A DNA stretch of 51,223 nt. Origin: an uncultured Faecalicoccus sp. (lineage in GTDB: Bacteria > Bacillota_I > Bacilli_A > Erysipelotrichales > Erysipelotrichaceae). A program made the position numbers and the translations under genes. The DNA lies in assembly GCA_902497095.1 (NCBI GenBank), contig CABVDD010000013.1, forward strand, positions 1 to 51,223, written 5' to 3'. Of the stretch, positions 16,692 through 25,003 are shown piece after piece. Under the pieces are notes generated by a model that was given only the letters and a program-made list of their open reading frames with translations, had not been told where the DNA came from and searched no databases. Position 1 is the first letter of the stretch, and each line of letters begins with the position of its first letter.

Positions 16692-17300
16692 ATGGCGAAT
16701 CTAAAGAAACACAATTTTTTAGAGATGCAAGCATCTTCTTTGAAAGATCCTGTCATATTTGTGGTGGATATGATTCGTGGTTTTATTCAAGAGGGTGCCT
16801 TACATGACAAAAGAATAGAAAACATTGTACCGTCTATAGAAAATCTGTTACATATTTTAAAGTGTCCATCGATCTTTGTTTTGGATCAACATAGTACGGA
16901 TGCTAGAGAATTTCAATCGTATCCTCTTCATTGTGTACAAGGTACTTCGGAGGCAAAGATCATTGATGCATTAAGGCCGTATGCCAAAAAATGCTTTGTC
17001 AAAAATAGTACAAATACTTTTATGTGTCCAGATTTTCAATCATTTTTATCTACTATAGATGAATATCGGGATATTGTGATAACGGGATGTTGCACAGATC
17101 TTTGTATTCTTCAATTTGCGTTGAGTTTGAATGCATGGTTAAATGAACATGATAAAAAGGAGCATCGTGTTATCTTACCAATTGATTGTGTGGAAACATA
17201 TGATATACCATCTGTTCACGATGCAAACTTTTGGAATGAATTTGCGATTGAAAACATGGCTTGTAACGGCATTATGTGCGTAAGTCAGATTACGGAGTGA
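16692..17300 (+). CDS. pncA: Nicotinamidase-type cysteine hydrolase
   Basis: The enzyme hydrolyses nicotinamide to nicotinate. The 202-residue isochorismatase-fold protein shows the triad Asp26 (VVDMIRGF), Lys104 (CFVKNS) and Cys138 (TDLC). It also has the metal set expected of nicotinamidases, DQH (65-67) and His80. The neighbour pncB uses the product, which supports nicotinamidase over other isochorismatase-like activities. The start at 16692 follows AAAAGGGTGA; an upstream in-frame ATG at 16674 has no ribosome site. Confidence 0.86.
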   Translation: MANLKKHNFLEMQASSLKDPVIFVVDMIRGFIQEGALHDKRIENIVPSIENLLHILKCPSIFVLDQHSTDAREFQSYPLHCVQGTSEAKIIDALRPYAKKCFVKNSTNTFMCPDFQSFLSTIDEYRDIVITGCCTDLCILQFALSLNAWLNEHDKKEHRVILPIDCVETYDIPSVHDANFWNEFAIENMACNGIMCVSQITE

Positions 17301-17304
17301 AATT

Positions 17305-18750
17305 ATGAAAGAATTACGAAATTTGAGTCTGGTGATGGACTTTTATGAATTGACGATGAGTCAATGTTATTTTAATCAAAACAAAGATCAGGAAGTTGTT
17401 TTTGACCTCTTCTATAGAAATAATCCGGATAATGGTGGATTGTGTTTGTTTTGTGGGTTAGAACAAGTGATCGAATATGTGAAAAATCTTCATTTTGAAA
17501 AAGATGATATTGAATACCTTCGCTCTCTTCATCAGTTTTCTGAAGAATTTTTGGATTATCTCTCTAAGGTTCGTTTTACCGGTGATATTTATGCGATTCC
17601 AGAAGGGACTCCTGTTTTTCCGCATGAACCTTTGGTGCGTGTTAAAGCACCGATCATTGAAGCACAGCTTGTCGAAACAGCTTTATTATTGGCTTTAAAT
17701 CATCAGACTTTGATTGCGACCAAAGCTAGACGAATCGTGCAGGCATCTGAAGGCAGAGCGGTTATGGAATTTGGAGCCAGACGAGCTCATAATTTTGATG
17801 CGGCTATTTATGGAGCCAGAGCAGCTTATATTGCCGGTTGTGCTGGCAGTGCAACGACATATGCGGGTAAAGAATATGGATTGCCGGTACTAGGAACAAT
17901 GGCTCATTCCTTCATTCAAAGTTTTGATAGTGAATATGATGCCTTCCTTTTTTATGCCAAGACGTATCCAGATCAATGTACTTTGTTGATTGATACATAT
18001 TCTACATTAAAGAGTGGAATCAAGAACGCTATTCGAGTTGCCAAAGAATATTTAGAACCAAATGGATATCGTTTAAAAGGTGTTCGTATTGATTCAGGGG
18101 ATATGGCATATTTGTCAAAACAAGTGCGTAAGGAATTGGATGCTCATGGCATGCAGGATTGTGGCATTGTAGTGAGTAACTCTTTAGATGAGTATGTCAT
18201 TGAGTCTTTGATTCATCAACAAGGAGCCAAAATTGATTCTTTTGGTGTAGGTGAAAATTTAATTTGCTCTAAAAACTCTCCAGTTTTTGGCGGTGTTTAT
18301 AAGTTGGTAGCTATTGAAAAAGATGGAAAAATGATACCTAAAATAAAAATTAGTGATAATGTAGAGAAAGTTACTAATCCAGGATTAAAGAAGGTTTATC
18401 GTATCTATGAAAAAGATACAGGAATGGCGCAGGCAGATTTAATGGCTTTAGAGAATGAAGTATTGGATGATCAAAAAGATTTGACGATTTATCATCCGAT
18501 GTCACGTTGGAAATATAAAGTCATTCAAGGTGGAACATATGAATTACGAGAACTTTTGGTACCGATTTTTATACGAGGAAAAGTAGTGTATCAGTGCCCT
18601 AGTCTGGATGGCATACGAGAATATTCGAAAAGAGAGTTAGATACGATTTGGGAAGAAATAAAGCGTTTTGCTTATCCGCAGGAATATTACGTAGATCTAA
18701 CTAAAGATTTATTAGATTTGAAGTTAAAATTGTTGAATGAACATAAATAA
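17305..18750 (+). CDS. pncB: Nicotinate phosphoribosyltransferase
   Basis: The enzyme joins nicotinate with PRPP to give nicotinate mononucleotide. At 481 residues it is the long Firmicutes form. Signatures include MDFYELTMSQ near the N-terminus, EFGARRAHNFDAAIYGARAAYIAG (about residues 153-176), GTMAHSF, and KGVRIDSGDMAYLSK. The gene starts 4 bp after pncA, so the two form a nicotinamide salvage operon. Confidence 0.95.
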   Translation: MKELRNLSLVMDFYELTMSQCYFNQNKDQEVVFDLFYRNNPDNGGLCLFCGLEQVIEYVKNLHFEKDDIEYLRSLHQFSEEFLDYLSKVRFTGDIYAIPEGTPVFPHEPLVRVKAPIIEAQLVETALLLALNHQTLIATKARRIVQASEGRAVMEFGARRAHNFDAAIYGARAAYIAGCAGSATTYAGKEYGLPVLGTMAHSFIQSFDSEYDAFLFYAKTYPDQCTLLIDTYSTLKSGIKNAIRVAKEYLEPNGYRLKGVRIDSGDMAYLSKQVRKELDAHGMQDCGIVVSNSLDEYVIESLIHQQGAKIDSFGVGENLICSKNSPVFGGVYKLVAIEKDGKMIPKIKISDNVEKVTNPGLKKVYRIYEKDTGMAQADLMALENEVLDDQKDLTIYHPMSRWKYKVIQGGTYELRELLVPIFIRGKVVYQCPSLDGIREYSKRELDTIWEEIKRFAYPQEYYVDLTKDLLDLKLKLLNEHK

Positions 18751-18776
18751 GAACTGCCGATCGACAGTTCTTTTTT
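18749..18776. terminator. Bidirectional terminator between pncB and the hydrolase gene
   Basis: Stem 18749-18756 pairs with 18765-18772, with A-rich and T-rich flanks on either side. Confidence 0.82.
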
Positions 18777-19443
18777 AAAACAGTTCATTTTGGATCATGT
18801 CATAAATCAGACGAAAACAGATTGTCTCATAGCCTTGATGATCATAAAGCATTTTATGATGAGCTCCTTCAATTAATATTAATTTACATGAATTCTTCAT
18901 TTTCTTGTATATATTTTGGGAACTTTCAAAAGGAATGATCTCATCATGAGTTCCATGTATCAGTAATGTTGGAACATCCACATGAAAAATGGAATCTTTA
19001 TATAAATCAACAATATGCATAAATGTACGAGTTGGCAATGAAATGGTTGATTTTTTCTTACCAAGATTTTTGATTGTAGTTAAAGAGTGTTGTGCCACTT
19101 TCTGGATATCTAAATATTGAAATGCAGGGGCAATTAGTATCAGTTGTTTGACAGGATAGATCGTTGCCAGATAACTGGCTATGACTCCACCCATAGAAAA
19201 ACCGATAAGAATAATCTCTTTATCTTGTTCTAATAGTTTTTTAACTTCTGTTTCACAACGCTCCATCCATTTCTTTTCATCAGTATCTTGTTCATTATGA
19301 AGATCATAAATATCAAAGAGTTGAACTTGGCAATCTCTTTTTTCCAGATAGTCTTTCATCGCATCAAATTCACGATGCAGCTTTTTACCAAAACCATGAA
19401 TGGCCAGAATCTGTGTTTTTTTCTTTTTTCGAAATCCAAACAT
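18775..19443 (-). CDS. Alpha/beta hydrolase (esterase/lysophospholipase-like)
   Basis: The 222-residue cytoplasmic alpha/beta-hydrolase has nucleophile Ser83 in GFSMGG, acid Asp167 in HGTHDEIIP, and a His at 195 or 196 in EGAHHKM. The oxyanion region LAIHGFGKK is near residue 13. The fold and the short cap (about 105-155) fit carboxylesterases or monoacylglycerol lipases; the substrate cannot be told. A GAGGT site precedes the ATG. It is a single gene, convergent with pncB. Confidence 0.85.
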   Translation of the reverse strand: MFGFRKKKKTQILAIHGFGKKLHREFDAMKDYLEKRDCQVQLFDIYDLHNEQDTDEKKWMERCETEVKKLLEQDKEIILIGFSMGGVIASYLATIYPVKQLILIAPAFQYLDIQKVAQHSLTTIKNLGKKKSTISLPTRTFMHIVDLYKDSIFHVDVPTLLIHGTHDEIIPFESSQNIYKKMKNSCKLILIEGAHHKMLYDHQGYETICFRLIYDMIQNELF

Positions 19444-19478
19444 ACTTTACCTCTCTATACATTTTATCTTGAAATCGG

Positions 19479-19484
19479 TATAAT
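19479..19484 (+). promoter_or_regulatory. -10 element of the HutI-like gene
   Basis: A perfect TATAAT lies 20 bp before the ATG at 19505. The -35 is poor. Confidence 0.4.
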
Positions 19485-19504
19485 ATCTATGAGAAATACA
19501 TATT

Positions 19505-20230
19505 ATGAAAGCAACTTTACTAATTAAAAATATTGAAAATTTATATACATGCGATAAAGATTTTCGCATTCTTTCTCATGCCTATATTGCGATACATCAT
19601 GATAAGATCCTAGATGTTGGTGTTGGTTCTTATGTAAAATGGCTGGATAGTGCAACACGTGTCATCGATGCGGTTGGAGAAATCGTAGTTCCAGGTTTTA
19701 TCGATGTTTCTTTTAAAGGATTTTCGCATGTTCGTCTAGGTGATCATTTGCGTGAAAATAATACAGCTCTTTTTGCGATGCGGCAAAATGGAATCTTAAC
19801 TTTATTGACAAAAGATCCTAAAATTCAGCGAAAAGATCTAAGCCAGGATGTGTTTATACAAAAGAAAGAATCACCATTGCCCATCCTTCAAAGAGAGATG
19901 CAATATGAAGATGAAAAACCATCTAAGTTTTTATTATCATGTGGTTTTGGCCTGCCAAACAGTTATGTCTATTCGTTTCAGCCGCTTTGTTACTATTTGT
20001 TTAATACGTACCAAGTTGACAAAAGAACACTTTTAGAATCGATGACATCTCTACCTGCTTCGTGTTTTGAATTAAAGGATAGAGGTGTGATTGAAAAAGG
20101 AAAACTGGCTGATCTTTTGATATTACAAGTTCCAACGATCGAACATTATTTTCAGACTTTAGGTCGACCTTTGATTCATCGTATGATTAAAAATGGGATT
20201 CAGTTTTATCCGGAATGGATGATATGCTGA
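19505..20230 (+). CDS. Shortened amidohydrolase-like (imidazolonepropionase-like) protein lacking the metal site
   Basis: The N-terminal 75 residues match the amidohydrolase/HutI start: LLIKNIENLYT, IDAVGEIVVPGFID. The C-terminal 60 match the HutI end: SLPASCFEL, RGVIEKGKLADLLIL, followed by EHYFQTLGRP, which resembles the YEHLPYHFG region of HutI. Where active enzymes have HxH after PGFID, this protein reads VSFKGFSH. The central barrel with the other metal ligands is missing (241 residues against about 400). The reading frame is intact, so it is either a kept pseudoenzyme or a recent in-frame deletion. No other hut genes are in the window, and the ribosome site is weak. Confidence 0.65.
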   Translation: MKATLLIKNIENLYTCDKDFRILSHAYIAIHHDKILDVGVGSYVKWLDSATRVIDAVGEIVVPGFIDVSFKGFSHVRLGDHLRENNTALFAMRQNGILTLLTKDPKIQRKDLSQDVFIQKKESPLPILQREMQYEDEKPSKFLLSCGFGLPNSYVYSFQPLCYYLFNTYQVDKRTLLESMTSLPASCFELKDRGVIEKGKLADLLILQVPTIEHYFQTLGRPLIHRMIKNGIQFYPEWMIC

Positions 20231-20619
20231 ATCCTTTTATATGCTAAGGTGTAAAAGTAAATTCTAATTCAAAAATAGAATTTATTCATACAAAAAATTA
20301 TGTTTGTAGGGAATCTAATATGGTTTAAAATCTCCTTTTTAATTTCTTATCTTGCGATACAATAGCTTTATATCATATCAAGAAAATCTTGAGTACTTAA
20401 ACTGTGATGTTTAAAGGAGTATTGTTAGATTAAATTCCACTCATGTTTCTAATGATCCTTCTTTGTTCGCTTGTTCTTTTCTTTAGCTTTATTTGTTTTT
20501 TAATCCTGATAGTTCTGAGCAATCACATAAGTGGACTGCTTTTGATTCAGAAGAGGATTTATTATATTTCTGATGCCAAAAGTTTTTCAAAGTTGACAGA
20601 TTTATATTAAGCGCTATAT
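20231..20619. other. AT-rich intergenic stretch without a recognisable gene
   Basis: No convincing ORF, RNA or promoter pair is visible. It borders a decayed transposase and may contain further transposon debris too diverged to identify by eye. Confidence 0.4.
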
Positions 20620-20990
20620 CCATTAGAGAATCAAAATATTTATCATGAGATCTTCTGGATGGTAGCAGTATTTGTTATAGTGATAGGAATAATAGGAATC
20701 ATACCCATTGTAGCTACTAGGAGCTCTGTCACAACGTTTGCAGGCGAAAGAGATGTAGCATTTACAGTCTACACGTAGAGTAAGATTTTTTGGATTTACA
20801 AGTAGGAGAAATAGTACAGTCATGAGTATATTTACATCTGGCTGTACCATTTTGATGTAGGTGAATTACCTTGGCGACAGTAGTAGGATCATTTCCAATG
20901 TTGTCGGCAATCTCCCTTTTTAGTAGAATTATTTTAGATATTGGAAAGGATAAGATTGTGGTCATGTAAGGTTAAATATTTTTTGTTTTG
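20620..20990 (-). pseudogene. Decayed IS30-family transposase N-terminal fragment
   Basis: On the minus strand, pieces in different frames line up with the N-terminal part of an IS30-type transposase. These are KYLTLHDHNLI (near 20980), REIADNIGNDPTTVAKVI as the helix-turn-helix, CKYTHDCTISPTCKSKKSYSTC (about 20770-20840), and, after a one-base frame change, CKCYISFACKRCDRAPSS then YNKYCYHPEDLM. The DDE catalytic core is not found downstream, and no terminal inverted repeats were seen. It is an old, non-functional remnant between the HutI-like gene and the metNIQ leader. Confidence 0.65.
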
Positions 20991-21114
20991 CAAATGTTTT
21001 ATCCTTTAGAGACGAGCAAACAAAGACAAGAATATTATAGGAGAAAATGTATGTTTAGAATCAATTGAAATTTATTTTTACACTTCAGTTTTTTGAAAAA
21101 TTTTCAGAAAACAT

Positions 21115-21143
21115 TTGACATTCTTTCATTACATTGGTATTAT
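21115..21143 (+). promoter_or_regulatory. Promoter of metNIQ
   Basis: A perfect TTGACA (21115-21120) and TATTAT (21138-21143) are separated by 17 bp. Transcription would start near 21150 and yield a leader of about 280 nt. Confidence 0.75.
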
Positions 21144-21149
21144 CTACCC

Positions 21150-21410
21150 ATAAATTGATGTTGAAAAGAAGAGTACTTACAGTTTTTCTTTAAGAAGAGA
21201 GTCCTTGTTTTGCTGAAAGAGGATAAAGAAATCTGTTAGGAACATGGTCTTGGAGTTGCAAAGTCGATATTTAGACTTTGACGGTTTCACCCGTTATCGT
21301 GATAGAGTATGTTTGTACTTGATGAGGTAAAATGAGTGATCATTTTGCGAAGATAGGTGGTAACACGAAGTTTCAGCTTTCGTCCTATGTAGGATGAAAG
21401 CTTTTTTTAT
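21150..21410 (+). promoter_or_regulatory. T-box leader with methionine specifier
   Basis: The leader ends in the T-box sequence AGGTGGTAACACG (21355-21367), whose TGGT (21358-21361) can pair with the ACCA end of uncharged tRNA. The specifier segment reads GAAC-ATG-GTCTTGGAGTTG (ATG at 21244-21246), the usual layout, giving methionine. The terminator is a 12-bp stem (21375-21386 with 21391-21402) followed by T6. Uncharged tRNA-Met would favour antitermination and allow metNIQ expression. The downstream methionine transporter supports the specifier call. Confidence 0.88.
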
Positions 21411-21429
21411 AGAAAGAAAGGGTGAAAAA

Positions 21430-22458
21430 ATGATACGTTTGGAACATGTTACAAAGACCTTTTTGACCAAGAATGGAAATGTTCATGCCGTAAAAGATGT
21501 AAGCCTGGAAATTCAAGATGGCGAAATTTTTGGAATCATCGGATTTTCGGGAGCTGGCAAATCGACACTCGTTCGCTGTATCAATTTATTAGAAAAACCT
21601 GAATCCGGTTCGGTTATTTTTGAAGGGAAAGATCTTTTAAAACTCAGTGATAAGGAATTACGCGAAAAACGTCAACAGATGGGGATGATCTTTCAGCATT
21701 TTAACTTGATGCGCTCTAGAACGATATATGAAAATATTGCCTTTCCGCTACGTCATATGCGATTAAAAGAAGAGGAAATTAAAAAACGTGTCATGTCTTT
21801 ATTAGAGTTAATTGAACTGCAAGATCGAAAAGATTCATATCCCAGTCAATTAAGTGGAGGACAAAAACAACGAGTAGCTATTGCCAGAGCCTTGGCTTCT
21901 CGTCCAAAAGTTCTTTTGTGCGATGAGGCGACTTCGGCTTTAGATCCACACACAACACAACAAATCTTACAGTTGATCAAACGAATCAATAAAGAATTAA
22001 ATTTAACGGTAATTTTGATTACACATGAAATGGCAGTTGTAAAAGATATATGTGATAGAGTGGCTGTGATGGAAGATGGAAAAGTGGTAGAAGAAGGAAA
22101 TATCGTTGATGTCTTTTCACATCCTAAGATGCCTGTCACAAAAAACTTTATCAATACGACAAACAATCTTGGAAAAATTCAAGATTTATTGGATGCCGAT
22201 CATCCTTTGGTTCAGATTCAAAAGAATCAAAAACTTGTTAAATTGAGTTATCAAAGTACAAATACCAAAGAGGCTTTGATTTCTGTGATTTCTAGAGATT
22301 ATGATGTGGATTGCTCCATCATCTTTGGCAATGTAGAAATCGTACATGATGTTCCTCTTGGCATATTGGTTTGTGTACTGACCGGCAGTGCTGAAAATAT
22401 CGAAAAAGCTTTAGAGATTTGTCGTCAAAATAAAGTGAGTGTGGAGGTGATGAAGTGA
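21430..22458 (+). CDS. metN: Methionine ABC transporter ATP-binding protein
   Basis: The 342-residue ATPase energises methionine import. It has Walker A GFSGAGKST (about 38-46), signature LSGGQKQRVAIARAL (about 139-153), Walker B VLLCDEATSALD and the H-loop ITHEM. A C-terminal NIL domain (about 260-342) is the methionine-sensing domain typical of MetN. The ATG at 21430 follows AAAGGGTGA; an upstream ATG at 21394 lies within the T-box terminator and is not used. Confidence 0.96.
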   Translation: MIRLEHVTKTFLTKNGNVHAVKDVSLEIQDGEIFGIIGFSGAGKSTLVRCINLLEKPESGSVIFEGKDLLKLSDKELREKRQQMGMIFQHFNLMRSRTIYENIAFPLRHMRLKEEEIKKRVMSLLELIELQDRKDSYPSQLSGGQKQRVAIARALASRPKVLLCDEATSALDPHTTQQILQLIKRINKELNLTVILITHEMAVVKDICDRVAVMEDGKVVEEGNIVDVFSHPKMPVTKNFINTTNNLGKIQDLLDADHPLVQIQKNQKLVKLSYQSTNTKEALISVISRDYDVDCSIIFGNVEIVHDVPLGILVCVLTGSAENIEKALEICRQNKVSVEVMK

Positions 22459-23138
22459 TGATGGATTTTCTCATCCAGATCATGCCCAATTTAATAGATC
22501 GAATCGATGTCTTTGGAGATGCAATCGTAGAAACCTTGCTGATGGTCTTGGTAAGCGGTACGATCTCAGCAATTTTTGGAATCTTGTTTGGTGTCATTCT
22601 TGTAGTGACCAGACCTGGAGACATTTTGGAGAATCGTATTCTCAATACGATATTAGGACGTATCATCGATTTATTTCGAGCTGTACCATTCATTATACTG
22701 GTCATGGTTTTATCACCGTTGACTTTATTTATTTCTGGCGCTTCAATTGGTTTGAAGGCTACCTACTTTCCTTTGATTGTCGGCACTGTACCATTCTTTG
22801 CTCGACAAGTTGAACAAGCAATTGCGGAAACCGATAGAGGATTAGTAGAGGCAAGTGAATCGATGGGACTTGCTCCATTAGAAATTATTTTTAAAGTTTA
22901 TTTACGAGAAAGTATACCTAGTATTATCCGTGCAACAACCATTACTTTTATTTCAATGATTGGTTTAACGGCTATTGTAGGTGCTATTGGAGGCGGAGGA
23001 TTGGGTGCTTTCTGTTATAACTATGGGTATTCTCAATCCAATTTTGATATCATGTGGGTCAGTTTGATCGTGATTGTCATTTTAACAATCATAGTACAAC
23101 TGATCGGTGATATTTTAGTAAAGAAAACAACACATTAA
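22458..23138 (+). CDS. metI: Methionine ABC transporter permease
   Basis: The 226-residue membrane protein has five or so helices and the permease EAA-type loop EASESMGLAPLEIIFKVYLRES (about residues 135-156) that contacts MetN. The conserved TAIVGAIGGGGLG follows. The start at 22458 sits six bases after GGAGGTGAT; its ATGA overlaps the metN stop. Confidence 0.95.
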   Translation: MMDFLIQIMPNLIDRIDVFGDAIVETLLMVLVSGTISAIFGILFGVILVVTRPGDILENRILNTILGRIIDLFRAVPFIILVMVLSPLTLFISGASIGLKATYFPLIVGTVPFFARQVEQAIAETDRGLVEASESMGLAPLEIIFKVYLRESIPSIIRATTITFISMIGLTAIVGAIGGGGLGAFCYNYGYSQSNFDIMWVSLIVIVILTIIVQLIGDILVKKTTH

Positions 23139-23155
23139 AAAGAAGGAGATTATGT

Positions 23156-23977
23156 ATGAAGAGATTATGGAAAACATTTGCGGCAGTAGCTTTAACAGCA
23201 AGTTTGGTGGGATGTGGATCTTCTGGATCATCAGATGATAAAACGATCAAGATTGGAGCCAGTGTAACGCCACATGCGGAAATTATTGAAAACATTAAAC
23301 CAGATTTGGAAGACTTGGGATACAATGTTGAAATCGTTGAATTTTCGGACTATGTAAAACCAAATACAGCTTTACGCGATGGTGAATTGGATTGTAACTA
23401 TTTCCAACATTCCCCTTATTTAGAAGATTGGGTTTCTAAAAACTGTGATAGTGATGATGAATTAGTTGCGGCTGCCAAAATTCACTTTGAACCATTAGGT
23501 ATTTATTCTTCCAAACATACAGATGTAAGCGATGTACCTGATGGTGCGCAGATTGCAGTACCAAATGATACGACCAATGAAGCACGTGCTTTACAATTGT
23601 TGCAGGCGCAGGGAATTATTAAACTGGCTGATGGTAAGGGATTAGAAGCAACGAAAGCAGATATTGTAGAAAATCCACATAATGTTGAAATCGTTGAGTT
23701 GGCTGCTGAAGTTGTACCAAATAAGATCAATGAAGTTGATTTTGTGATTGCCAATGGAAATAATGCATTAAACGCAAAGATCACTGATAACTTACTAGTA
23801 ACGGAATCTACGGATTCTGAAGCTGCTGATACTTATGCCAATGTCATTGCCGTGCGCAAAGGTGATGAAGATTCACAGAAGATCAAAGATCTTTTAAAAG
23901 TATTGGAAACAGAGAAAACCGCAAAATTTATTGAAGAAACATATCAAGGTGTAGTTGTCCCTGTTTTTGAATACTAA
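23156..23977 (+). CDS. metQ: Methionine-binding lipoprotein
   Basis: The 273-residue substrate-binding lipoprotein has a signal peptide and lipobox LVGC (Cys20), a Gly/Ser linker, and the NlpA-family body (KIGASVTPHAEI, YFQHSPYLEDW, VPNDTTNEARAL). It is anchored on the outer face of the membrane and delivers methionine to MetNI. Its AAGGAGA site and terminator close the metNIQ operon. Confidence 0.95.
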   Translation: MKRLWKTFAAVALTASLVGCGSSGSSDDKTIKIGASVTPHAEIIENIKPDLEDLGYNVEIVEFSDYVKPNTALRDGELDCNYFQHSPYLEDWVSKNCDSDDELVAAAKIHFEPLGIYSSKHTDVSDVPDGAQIAVPNDTTNEARALQLLQAQGIIKLADGKGLEATKADIVENPHNVEIVELAAEVVPNKINEVDFVIANGNNALNAKITDNLLVTESTDSEAADTYANVIAVRKGDEDSQKIKDLLKVLETEKTAKFIEETYQGVVVPVFEY

Positions 23978-23980
23978 GCA

Positions 23981-24010
23981 AAATGTCAGAAGTCATTCTG
24001 GCATTTTTTT
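23981..24010 (+). terminator. Terminator of metNIQ
   Basis: Stem 23981-23990 pairs with 23997-24006 with one G-U pair, followed by a T run. Confidence 0.82.
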
Positions 24011-24037
24011 GAAATTTTAAATGAAATGTTTTATAGT
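24009..24037 (+). promoter_or_regulatory. Promoter of the nucleoside-kinase-like gene
   Basis: TTGAAA (24009-24014) and TATAGT (24032-24037) are 17 bp apart. The start point would fall at about 24044, on the second candidate ATG of the gene, suggesting a leaderless or nearly leaderless transcript. Confidence 0.5.
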
Positions 24038-24043
24038 GAAGAT

Positions 24044-25003
24044 ATGAATTTAGAAGAAGCTATTAGTTTAGAAAAACAAATACATCCTTTAGGTACGCGT
24101 CAAGATCTCTATAAACTCATCATGCAATCTTGTTTGGGTAATGGGCATTTGATTGAATCACCCAAAGATTCGCTAAAACATTTACAAGAAGAAAAAAAGA
24201 TTGCGAAACTAGATCAATTACAAGATATTGGAAATGGGTTTATACGTGTGCCTTTATCGTATATGAAGGATGAAGATCTTTTGTTGTGGAATGAATTGTT
24301 TATTGAAAGTTCGAAAAAGAGAATGACTCGAAGAGTTTTTGATCAGGCATTACAAACTTATGGATTTGAGGATCAAGGTATTGTATCTCACAGTTTAGAA
24401 TATAAAGAAAACTATGATCCGCATTATCGTGTGATACGAAAAGAATTTGTAGATTATTTTGATATATTTAAAACTGTATTACATGCTTTACGTGATCATT
24501 CTGTCATATCGATCGATGGACCTTGCGCAGCAGGAAAGACAACCATCGGCAAGTTATTGTCATCCTTTTTAGAATGTCCGTGTATTCATATGGATGATTA
24601 TTTTTTACAACCCCATCAAAGGACGCCAAAACGGCTGCAGCAGCCAGGCGGCAATATCGACTATGAACGCTTTCATCAAGAAATCAATGAAGCATGGAAT
24701 CAAGATCAGCCTATTCATATGCACTCTTATGATTGCACAACACAAACTATGCGTAAAGAAGTGGTCTTGGAAAAAGGACATTTATTGGTTATAGAAGGAA
24801 GCTATGCGCATCATCCTTTTTTAGATGACATGCACGCGTTTAAGATTTTTATGGACATTGATCCTGATTTACAGTTCGATAGATTACAAAAACGTTCTTC
24901 TAATCGTTTGAATGATTTTGTAGAAATGTGGATTCCAATGGAGAAACAGTACTTTGATACTTTTTCGATCAAAGAAAAAAGCGACTATGTGTTTAGTCGC
25001 TAG
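24044..25003 (+). CDS. Uridine-kinase-like P-loop protein with an unidentified N-terminal domain
   Basis: The C-terminal half (from about residue 150) is a nucleoside/uridine-kinase-like P-loop domain: IDGPCAAGKTT Walker A (about 157-167), HMDDYFLQP, and VIEGSYAHH. The first 130 residues, containing LYKLIMQSCLGNGHLI, form a separate domain I do not recognise; the ORF is longer than uridine kinases (about 210). The start is uncertain: ATG 24044 fits the promoter, while ATG 24026 would precede the -10 element. Neither has a good ribosome site. The 3' end overlaps the convergent methyltransferase gene by 11 bp. Confidence 0.72.
   Translation: MNLEEAISLEKQIHPLGTRQDLYKLIMQSCLGNGHLIESPKDSLKHLQEEKKIAKLDQLQDIGNGFIRVPLSYMKDEDLLLWNELFIESSKKRMTRRVFDQALQTYGFEDQGIVSHSLEYKENYDPHYRVIRKEFVDYFDIFKTVLHALRDHSVISIDGPCAAGKTTIGKLLSSFLECPCIHMDDYFLQPHQRTPKRLQQPGGNIDYERFHQEINEAWNQDQPIHMHSYDCTTQTMRKEVVLEKGHLLVIEGSYAHHPFLDDMHAFKIFMDIDPDLQFDRLQKRSSNRLNDFVEMWIPMEKQYFDTFSIKEKSDYVFSR
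24973..25001 (-). terminator. Terminator of the methyltransferase gene, inside the opposing kinase-like CDS
   Basis: An 8-bp perfect stem (24980-24987 with 24994-25001) is followed on the minus strand by T6. It occupies the last codons of the plus-strand kinase-like gene, so one sequence encodes protein ends and a terminator. Confidence 0.75.

Noticed and set aside
20623..20850. Cys-rich 75-residue minus-strand ORF as a small peptide or toxin gene
   Set aside because: Its sequence continues an IS30-type transposase homology from another frame, so it is a pseudogene piece.
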